A model generated the notes under the pieces. The model was not told where the DNA came from, made no database searches, and saw only the letters and a program-made list of their open reading frames with translations. From an uncultured Verrucomicrobiota bacterium (lineage in GTDB: Bacteria; Verrucomicrobiota; Kiritimatiellia; CAIQIC01; Lenti-01), in the NCBI GenBank assembly GCA_937860055.1, contig CALMBO010000026.1:62001-126000 (forward strand): DNA of 64,000 nt, read 5' to 3'. Positions 47,485-56,291 of this stretch are shown piece after piece. Position numbers and translations under genes: made by a program. Numbering within the stretch: position 1 is the stretch's first letter; the number at the start of each line of letters is the position of its first letter.

Positions 47485-48282
47485 ATGAGTTTTCTCCGCA
47501 CCATCCTGGAGCGGCGCGAGCTGCTGTGGAACCTGACCGCGCGCGAGCTCAAGCAGCGCTACAAGGGGTCCGCGCTCGGCTTCCTCTGGAGCGTGCTCAC
47601 GCCGCTGTTCATGGCGGCGATCTACGTCGTTTTCCTGCGCCTGCTGGCGCGCGGCGTGCCGATGGAGGACATCCTGATCGGGGTGTTCGCGTGGCAGTTC
47701 ACCACGCAGTGCGTCATGGGCGGCATGACCTGCGTGACCGGCAACGGCAACCTCGTGAAGAAAGTCTTTTTCCCGCGGGAAATCCTGCCCGTCAGCCAGG
47801 TCGCCGCCAACGGCATCGGCTACCTGCTTTCCCTGATCGTGCAGTTTCCGGCGCTGGCGCTGCTGCTCTGGCAGGGCGGTTCGCATTTTTCCTCCGCCTG
47901 GCCGATGTTCCTCTTCTGGGTGCTGTGGCAGGCGGCGTTCAACCTCGGCCTCGCGTTCCTGGTCGGCGCGCTCAACGTCTACTTCCGCGACACGCAGCAT
48001 CTCGTGGGCGTGTTCCTGAGCGCATGGTTCTTCCTGAGCCCGGTGATGTACAACATGGATTTCGCGCGGAACCTGGCGGCGAGCTGGCCCTGGGCCGTGG
48101 ACCTGCTCTACGCCAACCCGATGGCCATCATCCTCAACGGATACCGCGCCGCGCTGCTCCCCGGCGCTTCCGCGGCGTTCCCGCCCGCCGGCTGGATCGG
48201 CTTCGCCCTCGTCCCGGCGGTGCTGGTCCTGGGCGCCCTGACCTACCGCCGGCTCCAGAAGAATTTCGCGGACCTGCTGTGA
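47485..48282 (+). CDS. ABC-2 type polysaccharide exporter permease (Wzm-like)
   Basis: The roughly 265-residue permease has the N-terminal interface helix with LTARELKQRYKGSALGFLWSV (about residues 15-35) and six membrane spans, as in Wzm, TagG and KpsM. It moves lipid-linked O-antigen or other polymers across the inner membrane. An in-frame ATG at 47473 is the other possible start. The stop is 1 bp before the ATPase partner. Confidence 0.9.
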   Translation: MSFLRTILERRELLWNLTARELKQRYKGSALGFLWSVLTPLFMAAIYVVFLRLLARGVPMEDILIGVFAWQFTTQCVMGGMTCVTGNGNLVKKVFFPREILPVSQVAANGIGYLLSLIVQFPALALLLWQGGSHFSSAWPMFLFWVLWQAAFNLGLAFLVGALNVYFRDTQHLVGVFLSAWFFLSPVMYNMDFARNLAASWPWAVDLLYANPMAIILNGYRAALLPGASAAFPPAGWIGFALVPAVLVLGALTYRRLQKNFADLL

Positions 48283-48283
48283 C

Positions 48284-49453
48284 ATGAACGCCATCGAAGC
48301 CGTCAATCTTGGAAAATGCTACACCCGGAAGGGTCTCGGCGCGCCGACGTTGTTCGGGGCGTTGACGGGCCGCTTCCGCAAGAAGAACGAGCCGTTCTGG
48401 TGCCTGCGGGGCGCGAACTTCGAGATCCCGGCCGGCCGCACCATCGGTGTCATCGGTCCCAACGGCTCCGGGAAGAGCTCCCTCCTGGGGCTGACCGCCG
48501 GCACCATCACGCCCACCGAAGGCCACGTCCGCACGAACGGGCGCATCTCCTCGCTGCTGGAGCTGGGGGCGGGGTTCCATCCGGACCTGAGCGGGCGGGA
48601 GAACGTCTTCCTCAATGCGGCGCTACTGGGCATCCCGCGCGAGGACGTGAAGAAGAAGTTCGACCGCATCGTCGATTTCGCCGAACTGCGCGAATTCATC
48701 GACATGCCGGTGAAGCACTACTCCAGCGGCATGTATGTCCGCCTCGGCTTTTCCGTCGCCGTCGAGGTCGATCCCGACATCCTGCTGATCGACGAGGTGC
48801 TGGCCGTCGGCGACATCGCCTTCCAGCTCAAGTGCCTGGACCGCATCCGCGATTTCCAGAAGCGCGGCAAGACGCTGCTGTTCGTGAGCCACGCCTTGCA
48901 GACGGTGGAGGAATTCTGCCACGAGGCCTTTTTGATCCACCACGGCCGGCTGGTGGAGCGCGGCGATCCGGGCGACGTGATCCTGAAGTTCATCCGCTCC
49001 TACATGGGCGAAGGCGGCGGCCTCTACACGCAGGAATTCGGCACCCGCGCGGTCGAGTTCGGGCAGGTCCGCCTGCTCGACGCGGCGGGGAAAGACGCGG
49101 CCACGTTCGAGACCGGCGGGGCGATGACCGTGGAAATCCACTACGTGGCCCGCCGCCGCGTGGAGAAGCCCGTCTTCGGCTTCTCGCTCAAGACCGGCAA
49201 CGGCATGTACGTCTACGGCAGCAACACGCAGATCCAAAAGCACGACATCCCCTTCATCGAGGGGGAGGGGACGGTCAGGCTCGACCTCGCGCCCCTGCGC
49301 CTCATGCACGGCAACTACTTCCTTTCGCTTGCGATCCACTCCTGGGACCACGCCGAGCAGTTCCACCGCCGCGAGGACTGGTGGCCCTTCGCCGTGCGCA
49401 ATCCGACGGGAGCGCTCGGGCTCTTCCAGCTCGACAGCCGCTGGAGCCACTAG
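48284..49453 (+). CDS. ABC polysaccharide exporter ATPase with Wzt-type C-terminal domain
   Basis: The 389-residue ATPase has Walker A GPNGSGKSS near residues 63-71, the signature motif YSSGMYVRLGFSVA near 145, and Walker B ILLIDEVLAVGD near 166. Residues about 250-389 form the extra beta-sandwich of Wzt, which reads the terminal modification of the polymer before export. This suggests an O-antigen or similar polymer with a capped end. It closes the galE run. Confidence 0.92.
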   Translation: MNAIEAVNLGKCYTRKGLGAPTLFGALTGRFRKKNEPFWCLRGANFEIPAGRTIGVIGPNGSGKSSLLGLTAGTITPTEGHVRTNGRISSLLELGAGFHPDLSGRENVFLNAALLGIPREDVKKKFDRIVDFAELREFIDMPVKHYSSGMYVRLGFSVAVEVDPDILLIDEVLAVGDIAFQLKCLDRIRDFQKRGKTLLFVSHALQTVEEFCHEAFLIHHGRLVERGDPGDVILKFIRSYMGEGGGLYTQEFGTRAVEFGQVRLLDAAGKDAATFETGGAMTVEIHYVARRRVEKPVFGFSLKTGNGMYVYGSNTQIQKHDIPFIEGEGTVRLDLAPLRLMHGNYFLSLAIHSWDHAEQFHRREDWWPFAVRNPTGALGLFQLDSRWSH

Positions 49454-49506
49454 GATCCGGCACCCGCCCCCGGCGGGGGAGGCGCCGCGCGCGCCGCCGG
49501 AAAAGT

Positions 49507-49587
49507 TTTTCCATTGCGTGGAAAATTCCCGGAAAGTTTTTCCATTGTGTGGAAAAACCGGCAAAACTTTTTCCATTGCGTGGAAAA
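49507..49587 (+). repeat. palindromic repeat cluster D (three units)
   Basis: Units at 49507-49525, 49538-49556 and 49569-49587 are all perfect in the arms and exactly 31 bp apart. Linkers are ttcccggaaagt and accggcaaaact. The middle unit has 9-bp arms. The cluster lies in the 165-bp gap between two genes that converge on it (Wzt-like ATPase and recN), after a short GC-rich stretch. Confidence 0.88.
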
Positions 49588-49618
49588 ACCGCCGGGCCGG
49601 GTCGTCGGCGGAGGGCGG

Positions 49619-51292
49619 CTACTTCTTCCGGGCGGCGGCGAGGAGTTCGGCGGCGTGGCGGAGGGCGACGCTGGTGGATTCGCGGCCGCCGAGCATGCGG
49701 GCGAGTTCCTCGACGCGGGCGGGTTCATCGAGCGGCACCACGTGCGTATGGGTGCGGCCGTCCTTGACGGATTTGCGCACGGCGAGATGGAAGGCCCCGC
49801 AGGCGGCGACGGGCGGGAGATGGGTGATGGCGATGACCTGCCGGCGCCGGGCGGCTTCCGCCAGCTTGCGGCCGACGGCATGGGCGGTCTCGCCGCCGAC
49901 GTTGGCGTCGATTTCATCGAACACGAGGAGGGGGATCCGGTCGGCTTCGGCGAGGACGACCTTGATGGCGAGCATGACGCGCGAGATTTCGCCGGAGGAG
50001 GCGATGGCGCGCAGGGGGCGCATCGGTTCGCCGATGTTCGGCGCGAATCCGAATTCGGCGCGGTCGAGGCCGGTTGCCGCCGGTGTTTCGGCGGGCAGCA
50101 GCTGGATGCCGAAGGAGCCGTGCTCGAAGCCCAGTGCCTTGAGTTCCGCGGTGATGGCGGGGGCCAGTTTTTCCGCCGCGGCGGCGCGGTGTTTGCGCAG
50201 GGCGAGTCCGAGCGTCTGCAGTTCTTTTTCGGCGGCGGCGATTTCCTTTTGGACGGCGGCTTTCTGCTGGTCGCGGCTCTGCAGGTCCCTGAGGCGCGTC
50301 CGGGAGGTTTCCAGGGTCTGGAGGATTTCCGCCACGGTGCCGCCGTATTTGCGCTTCAGCCGGTCGTAGGCGGCGAGGCGCTGGTCGAGCCATTCGAGGC
50401 GCGCGGGATCGGCGTCGATGCCGGACAATTCGCGCTGGATGGCGCCGGAAAGGGCGGCGATGGCGTCGGTGTGGGCGCGCAATTCTTCGGGCCAGTCCCG
50501 GGCGGCGGGCATGAGGCGGGCCAGTTCCTCCAGGGCCTTGCGGGCGGGGGCGAGGATGGAGAGGGCGGAGTTTTCGTCCTCGGAGGCCGCCTGCACGACG
50601 AGTTGGCCGAGCTCGAGGATTCGCTGCGCATGGCCGGCGGTCTGCTGTTCGGCGCGGACCTTCTCCTCTTCGCCTTCGACAGGCGCGGCCTCCTCGATTT
50701 CCTTCACGCGATAGGCCAGCAGGTCGATCTGCGCGGCGAGGTCGCCGATGTCGGCGGAAAGTTCCTCTCGCCGGGCGAGAAGGCCCTGCCATTTCGCATA
50801 GGCGGCGGCATAGGGGGCGCGTTCCTTGTCGGCGCGGGCGTAGGCGTCGAGGATGTCGAGTTGGGCGGCGGGCTGAAAAAGCGACTGGTGGTCGTGCGGG
50901 CCGTGCAAGTCCACCAGCAGCGCGCCGAGGCGCTTCAAGAGGGGGAGGGTGACCGGCGCATCGTTGACGAAGGCCTGGCCGCCGCCGGCAGCCTTGACCG
51001 TGCGGCGCAGGATCAACAGGCCGTCCTCGCAGGGGTCGAGGCCGGCTTCCGCGAGCACGGCGTTGACGGCACCGGGATTTTCGAGCCGGAAGGTGGCTTC
51101 GACGAGGCACTGCGATTCGCCGGCGCGGACGGCGGAAGTGTCGGCGCGTTCCCCGAGAAGGAGATAGAGCGCGCCGATGAGGATGGATTTCCCGGCGCCG
51201 GTTTCGCCGGTGATGATGTTCAGGGAAGGTTCAAACGAGACGGACGCCTCTTCGACGAGGGCGAGGTTCTTCACTCTCAACAGCGTCAACAT
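49619..51292 (-). CDS. recN: DNA repair protein RecN
   Basis: The 557-residue SMC-like protein has Walker A GETGAGKSILIGAL near residues 29-42, two coiled-coil halves, and the C-terminal ATPase half with SSGEISRVMLAIK (signature) near 429 and LLVFDEIDANVGGETA (Walker B) near 455. RecN acts at double-strand breaks. No Shine-Dalgarno site is seen; TATCCT lies 7 bases before the ATG, so the transcript may be leaderless. Confidence 0.95.
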   Translation of the reverse strand: MLTLLRVKNLALVEEASVSFEPSLNIITGETGAGKSILIGALYLLLGERADTSAVRAGESQCLVEATFRLENPGAVNAVLAEAGLDPCEDGLLILRRTVKAAGGGQAFVNDAPVTLPLLKRLGALLVDLHGPHDHQSLFQPAAQLDILDAYARADKERAPYAAAYAKWQGLLARREELSADIGDLAAQIDLLAYRVKEIEEAAPVEGEEEKVRAEQQTAGHAQRILELGQLVVQAASEDENSALSILAPARKALEELARLMPAARDWPEELRAHTDAIAALSGAIQRELSGIDADPARLEWLDQRLAAYDRLKRKYGGTVAEILQTLETSRTRLRDLQSRDQQKAAVQKEIAAAEKELQTLGLALRKHRAAAAEKLAPAITAELKALGFEHGSFGIQLLPAETPAATGLDRAEFGFAPNIGEPMRPLRAIASSGEISRVMLAIKVVLAEADRIPLLVFDEIDANVGGETAHAVGRKLAEAARRRQVIAITHLPPVAACGAFHLAVRKSVKDGRTHTHVVPLDEPARVEELARMLGGRESTSVALRHAAELLAAARKK

Positions 51293-51392
51293 GGGGGGCA
51301 GGATAGTGGATGGGGGGAGGTTGGAAAAGCGCGGAATTCGTTTGGATTGAATTAAACCGGGATGGATAGGGAAATAAGTCCAACTTCATCTT

Positions 51393-51421
51393 GCCTTCAG
51401 GGTATGGCATCTCTATCCTCA
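51393..51421 (+). promoter_or_regulatory. promoter for the small lipoprotein
   Basis: TTGCCT at 51393-51398, 17-bp spacer, TATCCT at 51416-51421, 34 bp before the start codon. Confidence 0.5.
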
Positions 51422-51455
51422 AAGTGCACGAAGAAACACAACAGGAGGAAAATCC

Positions 51456-51911
51456 ATGCGTGATGCGAACGGGTTGAAGTGGTTCTGCACGGGAATGCTG
51501 GTGGTGGCCTGCGCTGTTTTCATGGCGGCCTGCAGCGACGGCGATGACGACGACGAATCCGGCGATGGCACGACCGTGGTGGTGGTGACCAACGCGCCGG
51601 ACGACGATGCGGTCGCGCTGGTGGCCCCGCAGCTGGTTTCGCCGGCGGATGGGACGTCCTACAGCACGATCATCGTGATCGAGCCTGGATACAATGTCGA
51701 TTTCGAATGGACCGCGGTGCCGGGCGCGGCGTCCTACGTCCTTGAAGTGGATGGCGTGCAGCATGCCGCCGCAGGCACCACCCTGACGCTGCCGATGGAT
51801 CTGGGCGACCATGAATGGCGGGTCTGGGCCAAGGATGCGGATGGCGCCAGCGGACCGGCGAGCGGAAAGGACTCGTTCAGCATCAACATCATGTTGCTGA
51901 CCCCGATCTGA
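51456..51911 (+). CDS. small lipoprotein with a fibronectin-III-like domain
   Basis: The 151-residue protein has a lipoprotein signal ending FMAAC (Cys26), then an acidic stretch of Asp residues that should avoid inner-membrane retention or serve as a linker. The rest is a beta-sandwich resembling Fn3-type repeats (PGAASYVLEVDG and DHEWRVWAKDADG). Function is unknown; such proteins often bind polymers or partners at the cell surface. It has its own promoter, GGAGG ribosome site and terminator. Confidence 0.75.
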   Translation: MRDANGLKWFCTGMLVVACAVFMAACSDGDDDDESGDGTTVVVVTNAPDDDAVALVAPQLVSPADGTSYSTIIVIEPGYNVDFEWTAVPGAASYVLEVDGVQHAAAGTTLTLPMDLGDHEWRVWAKDADGASGPASGKDSFSINIMLLTPI

Positions 51912-51930
51912 TCCGTGCGGTTTCCGCAAC

Positions 51931-51960
51931 AGGCCCCGGAGGAATCCGGGGCCTTTTCTT
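51931..51960 (+). terminator. intrinsic terminator after the small lipoprotein
   Basis: AGGCCCCGGA (51931-51940) pairs with TCCGGGGCCT (51945-51954), followed by TTTCTTT. It lies 6 bp from the convergent corA stop. Confidence 0.88.
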
Positions 51961-51965
51961 TGGTT

Positions 51966-52922
51966 CTAGATCCACTTTTTCCGGCGGACGAAAACCACGA
52001 AGGCCGCCACAAAGGCGGCGACGGCCACCCAGAACACCAGATAGGCGTAGGGCCAGCGGAGCTCCGGCATGATATCGAAGTTCATGCCGTAGACGCCGCA
52101 GAGGAAGCTGAGGGGGAGGAAGATCATGCTGAAGATGGTGAGGCGGTTCACGACCCGGTTGGTGCGGTGGCTGACCATGCCCATGTAGAGGTTCAGCGTC
52201 TCGTTCAGCACGCTCCGGACTCCGGCGATGTCGGCGCCGAGGCGCTCCATCCGGTCGGACAGGATGTCCAGGGAGGGCTGCGTGGTTTCGCTGACGAACG
52301 CGGACTTGCGGGTGGCGAGGTCGTTGAACAGGTCCCGGGCGGAAAGCACAGTGCGGCGGAAGGCGAGGATGTCGCCGGTCAGGTCGGAGACCTCGGCGAA
52401 GATGTCGTCGGTGACCTTGCCGAAGAGGCGGAGCTGGGTGCGCTCGGCCTCGGCGGTGTAGTGCTGGAAGATGCGGCGGTAGGACTCGAGCAGGCAGGAG
52501 CCGAGTTCGTAGAGCAGGAAGCCCGAGGACCGGGCGAACTTGCGGAAATCGTCGCGGTAGATGCGCCGGATCTTCTCCACGACCGCCGAGGAGGGAGGGG
52601 CGGCGACGGCCAGGAAATTCTCGCCCAGAAGGAAGGAGAGCACGTCGGATTGGAGGGCGGCGCCGTCGATGCGGACCTCGGCGAGGGTGAAGTGGATGGC
52701 TTCGTCGTAGAGCTCGTAATGGGCTTCGGAAGGCGGCGCCTGGAGGAGGGAGGCAATGGAGGGAGAGGCCCCGAGGCGGCCCAGCAGTTCGGGGAGGCGG
52801 GTCGACTCGTCCGGCGCGGAGAGGATCCAGTAGAAGAGACCGGGTTCAGGCCGCGCGAGGCCATCGGTTTCGGCGATGGTCCGCTCCTGTTTCGTGGCAA
52901 AATCAAAGGCGACAATCTGCAT
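51966..52922 (-). CDS. corA: CorA-type magnesium/divalent cation transporter
   Basis: The 318-residue protein has the cytoplasmic funnel domain and two C-terminal membrane spans (about residues 257-277 and 290-310), with the selectivity motif YGMNF between them. The long stalk helix precedes the first span. It forms pentameric channels for Mg2+ and sometimes Co2+ or Ni2+. CorA and ZntB share this motif, so zinc transport cannot be ruled out. GGAGG precedes the start. Confidence 0.9.
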   Translation of the reverse strand: MQIVAFDFATKQERTIAETDGLARPEPGLFYWILSAPDESTRLPELLGRLGASPSIASLLQAPPSEAHYELYDEAIHFTLAEVRIDGAALQSDVLSFLLGENFLAVAAPPSSAVVEKIRRIYRDDFRKFARSSGFLLYELGSCLLESYRRIFQHYTAEAERTQLRLFGKVTDDIFAEVSDLTGDILAFRRTVLSARDLFNDLATRKSAFVSETTQPSLDILSDRMERLGADIAGVRSVLNETLNLYMGMVSHRTNRVVNRLTIFSMIFLPLSFLCGVYGMNFDIMPELRWPYAYLVFWVAVAAFVAAFVVFVRRKKWI

Positions 52923-52992
52923 GGCGTCCTCCGGGATGCAAGCCGCTGGGCGACGGCAGGAGCCTAGCAGGCCCGGAGGCCGGGGCGGAAGG

Positions 52993-55629
52993 CTATTCTG
53001 CCGGCGCGGTGCATTTCCTGCGCCGCAAGGCCAGGAGCAGGGGGCCGCCGAGCAGCAGGAGCCCCAGCGTGCCGGGTTCCGGCACGATGCCGGGAGCGGT
53101 GGCGGGATCGGCCGGAGTCAGGTCGTGGGCCTTGTATTGGGCGGCGGTTTCCAGCACGACGGCGCCGGAGATGGGCGTTACGAGCTGGAAGGTGCGGGCA
53201 AGCTCGAGTGCTTCGTCGCGTCCGGTCTTTCGATAGGGTTGCGTCAGGCGGGCGATTTCGCCTGCGGCCCAGAGGCGGACGACATGGGAGGAGCCATCGG
53301 AAACGCCGGGGGGGATGGCGTCGCCGGACACGACTTCGCGTTGCCAGCGGGCGGCGTCGCCGCGCAAGGCGGCGGGGATGTCCCGGACCGGGTCTCCCAC
53401 GCCGGGGACCGGATGGATGAGCTGGAGATCGGCGAGTTTTTCCGAGACGCGGTCGGCGCCGGGGCCGAACTGGTGGCTGTGGATGGCGAGCCTGCCCCGC
53501 GAAAAGTCGGCGATCTGGCGCAGGGCTTCGAGGTCGGAGGACTCGAGGGGTTGGGCGGCATGAAGCCAAAGAACCGGCGCATGGCCATGGGCGGCGGCCC
53601 ACTTGGCGGCCAGGCCGAGGGCCGCGCCGTTGTCGCAGCCGCCGGCGAAACGAAGGAATCCGTCGGGCAGGGAATGCTCGGTGCTTTCCGGCTCGTCCGA
53701 CGCCAGGACCAGATACTGCTGCGTGGCGGGGGGGATGGCTTCGAGGATGCGGCGCAGGGTGCCGGCATGGGGTTTCATGCGGGCGGAACCATCGATGACG
53801 ATGGCGATGGCGGCGGGAAAGGCCGGTTCCGCGGCGGGCACTTCCAGTGTCTGGAGAATGGCGGAGTCCGCGTGCAGGCGGTTGTCGCGGGCCAAGACGG
53901 GCCGGACGGGTTGCGCCAAGGGCAGGCGCACGACCGGCGCCGGGGCCGGGGAATCCGCCGGGATGTCGCCTTGGACGGATGAGAGGGGCGCCCCTTGCAC
54001 CAGGACCAGGCCGGCGCCGGCGGAAAGGGCGGGCCGATCGCTTTCCAACCACACCGAGGTATTCAATCCGCGGGCGGCGCTGAAATTTTGTTCGGCAAAG
54101 GCCGGCAGGCGCAGTAGCGCTTCGGACTTCCGGGCGTCGGGAACGGCAAGAGGGACGGTGATGCCGATGCGGGTCTTCATGCTACCGTCGACGGGGACGG
54201 GGAAGCACTGGAGGAGGACGCGGTCGGGCCCGGCGGTGGTGACGAGCACGGGATCGCGGCGCTGGCGAACGGCGACCTGCTGGTAGGCCTGGCGGGTCTG
54301 GGAGCGCCCGCCGAAGGCGGCTTCGCACGGTTCCCCGTTGATCCAGAGCGTGACGCGCGAGACGACGCCGCCGGGCGGCAGTTCGATCAAGGCCCGGGCT
54401 TCGCGGGCGGTTTGCGAGGCGTTGCGGAATTCGAGGGTCCATTCCAGGTAGGCGATGCCCGAGGCGGTGTCCACGCGGCCATCGAGACGCGACTGGGAGA
54501 GCGAAAGGTTCTTGATGCGGGCGGCGACTTGCTCCCCGCCGAGGGCGGGGTCGAACCAACTGTCATCGATCAAGGCCTGGCCGCGGAAGCCCTTGAGGCG
54601 GGGCGGGGGCACGGCGTTGAAGGGTGAGCCGGTGACGCGGTAGTAGGCGTTCTGGGCGTCGACGGTGGAGGGGGAGAAGCCGAAGAGGTTGACCATCATC
54701 AGCGAGGCCAGGTCGATGTTTTCGCTGCGGCGATAGCATTTTCGCAGCAGCAGGTCGCGATCGCCGCATGCGCGCAGGAGGCGGACGGCGCGGACGCGCA
54801 CGGCCGGGTCGGGGTCGTTGGCCCGTGCGGCGCCGGCCTGGACGATCCATTGGGGGGTTCCCAGCAGGATCATCAGGAGAAACGCGGGCAGGGCCGAACG
54901 CCACCCGGCGGCGGGCGGCGGGGCCTGGGTGAGCCGGCGGGCGCGGTGGAGCCGGGTCCGCAGCACCAGTGCCGAGACGAAAGACAGGAGGGGGGCGAGG
55001 GGGATCAGGCCGACTCCGAAGTAGATCACCGCCATGGCGGCGAACGGGGTGACGATGGCGAACTGCAAGGCATAGAAGGCGGAAACACCGATGGCGATGC
55101 CGTTCAACAAGCCGACCCACCGGAACAGGCGTCCTTGCGGAGACAGGATCCACGTGCGGGAGGCGGCGAGCAGCGCCCAGGCGTTGGCCACGGGCACGAG
55201 ACCGATCAGCAGGACATGCGCCCATGTCGGAACCGGATCAAAGAGGATTTCCGAGCAGAAGCCGGCGGTGAGCTCGAACAACAGGACGCCGAGCGGCAGC
55301 GCCACGCCCAGAAGCCACAGGAAGATCGTGGCGCCGCGATGAAACCAGACGCGCACGGCGGAAGGAGAAGCCGCCGGCGGAGGCGCGGCGGGCGGCGGGG
55401 GATCGGCCGGCGGCAGGTCGTTGAGGGCGGAAAACAGATCGGCCAGTCCGGACCTGACGCGCGCAGCGGCCACTTCGCTTTCGCCAAGGGAGGCGGCCCG
55501 GGATTCGATGAGGCCCTTCCAGTCCGAGAAGACTTCGTCGGGATCGGCGGCGGCGGCCAGCAGGGCGGCGCGGCGGTCTTCGCAATGGCGCTGGAACAAT
55601 TCGAGAGCTTCGGGATTCCAGGAAATCAT
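52993..55629 (-). CDS. integral membrane VIT-domain protein with PEP-CTERM sorting tail
   Basis: The 878-residue protein has a soluble N-terminus (about 1-95), five to six membrane spans (about 100-300), a VIT-type beta domain (about 400-540, with ARALIELPPGGVVSRVTLWING), a von Willebrand A-like region (about 610-760) and a C-terminal VPEPGTLGLLLLGG-span-RRRK sorting signal. The metal site of the A domain reads IDGSARM where DxSxS is expected, so metal binding may be lost. PEP-CTERM tails are cut by exosortases; none is in the window. Its start overlaps the padR stop (ATGA), so the regulator controls and is co-translated with it. Function is unknown. Confidence 0.78.
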   Translation of the reverse strand: MISWNPEALELFQRHCEDRRAALLAAAADPDEVFSDWKGLIESRAASLGESEVAAARVRSGLADLFSALNDLPPADPPPPAAPPPAASPSAVRVWFHRGATIFLWLLGVALPLGVLLFELTAGFCSEILFDPVPTWAHVLLIGLVPVANAWALLAASRTWILSPQGRLFRWVGLLNGIAIGVSAFYALQFAIVTPFAAMAVIYFGVGLIPLAPLLSFVSALVLRTRLHRARRLTQAPPPAAGWRSALPAFLLMILLGTPQWIVQAGAARANDPDPAVRVRAVRLLRACGDRDLLLRKCYRRSENIDLASLMMVNLFGFSPSTVDAQNAYYRVTGSPFNAVPPPRLKGFRGQALIDDSWFDPALGGEQVAARIKNLSLSQSRLDGRVDTASGIAYLEWTLEFRNASQTAREARALIELPPGGVVSRVTLWINGEPCEAAFGGRSQTRQAYQQVAVRQRRDPVLVTTAGPDRVLLQCFPVPVDGSMKTRIGITVPLAVPDARKSEALLRLPAFAEQNFSAARGLNTSVWLESDRPALSAGAGLVLVQGAPLSSVQGDIPADSPAPAPVVRLPLAQPVRPVLARDNRLHADSAILQTLEVPAAEPAFPAAIAIVIDGSARMKPHAGTLRRILEAIPPATQQYLVLASDEPESTEHSLPDGFLRFAGGCDNGAALGLAAKWAAAHGHAPVLWLHAAQPLESSDLEALRQIADFSRGRLAIHSHQFGPGADRVSEKLADLQLIHPVPGVGDPVRDIPAALRGDAARWQREVVSGDAIPPGVSDGSSHVVRLWAAGEIARLTQPYRKTGRDEALELARTFQLVTPISGAVVLETAAQYKAHDLTPADPATAPGIVPEPGTLGLLLLGGPLLLALRRRKCTAPAE

Positions 55630-55982
55630 GGGGAGTTCCTTTTCTTGGAGATCTGGTTTTGGCGTTTCATCAATTCGAAATGGTCGTTCATCAAGGCAAG
55701 GATCTGGCGTCCGCGGGGGGTGAGCCCGTAGACCTTGCGGGCGGGGCCGTCGGGGGAGTCCTCGATGCGCCGGACGGCCAGGAGGCCCTGGAGGCGGAGG
55801 CGGGACAGCAGGGGGTAGAGGCTGCCCTCCGAGATGCCGAGGCCGGGGATTTCCTGCAGGCGGTTCATGATGCCGTAGCCGTGCAGTTCCTCGCCGGCGA
55901 GGACGTTGAAGATGCAGGCTTCGAGCCACCCCCGCCGCATCTGCGTCATCCACTGCGCGATATAGGATGTGTTTTCGCTCAT
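55626..55982 (-). CDS. PadR-family transcriptional regulator
   Basis: A 118-residue winged-helix repressor with EACIFNVLAGEELHGYGI near residues 20-37, ISEGSLYPLLSRLRLQGLL near 48-66 and YGLTPRGRQIL near 85-95, the standard PadR core, plus a C-terminal dimer helix. Regulators of this type often control adjacent membrane-protein genes. Two overlapping palindromes 55-90 bp upstream are likely its own operators. It is translationally coupled to the PEP-CTERM protein gene. Confidence 0.92.
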   Translation of the reverse strand: MSENTSYIAQWMTQMRRGWLEACIFNVLAGEELHGYGIMNRLQEIPGLGISEGSLYPLLSRLRLQGLLAVRRIEDSPDGPARKVYGLTPRGRQILALMNDHFELMKRQNQISKKRNSP

Positions 55983-56036
55983 CGGATTCACTTTCCTGGA
56001 GTCCTTCCGGACCGGCGCCCCCGGCCCGGGATCATC

Positions 56037-56072
56037 TACCTTGTCCAGCAAGGTACCTTGTCGCACAAGGTA
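56037..56072. promoter_or_regulatory. double PadR-type operator
   Basis: Two perfect 7-5-7 palindromes, TACCTTG-N5-CAAGGTA, lie at 56037-56055 and 56054-56072 and share two bases. Their centres are 17 bp apart. The site lies between padR and the divergent lipoprotein gene. In the 309-bp gap 55983-56291 the only other recognisable element is the promoter at 56194. Confidence 0.75.
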
Positions 56073-56193
56073 CGAAGCCGCGCAAGCGGAAAATGCGGGG
56101 AGCTGGAAAACGAGGGGGCGGCCGGCGGGGGCGGGGTGGCGCCGGATGCGTTGGCCGGCGAGACGGAAAAGACGACAAAGCGGCTTGCCGGTA

Positions 56194-56223
56194 TTGACAA
56201 GGGCTTTTGACCGTTCCTATGCT
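56194..56223 (+). promoter_or_regulatory. sigma70-type promoter for the lipoprotein at 56292
   Basis: Perfect TTGACA at 56194-56199, 18-bp spacer, TATGCT at 56218-56223. It starts 121 bp from the PadR operator, so shared control is uncertain. Confidence 0.65.
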
Positions 56224-56291
56224 CCCGGATGAAAGGATTTGGCTTTCGCAAATCCGACGAGGTCGTGAAAACCGCCGAGAAAGGAAAACCC

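Noticed and set aside
49507-49587. Plain intrinsic terminators
   Set aside because: Stems are 7-9 bp with two or three G-C pairs, and the U-tract is part of the next arm rather than free.
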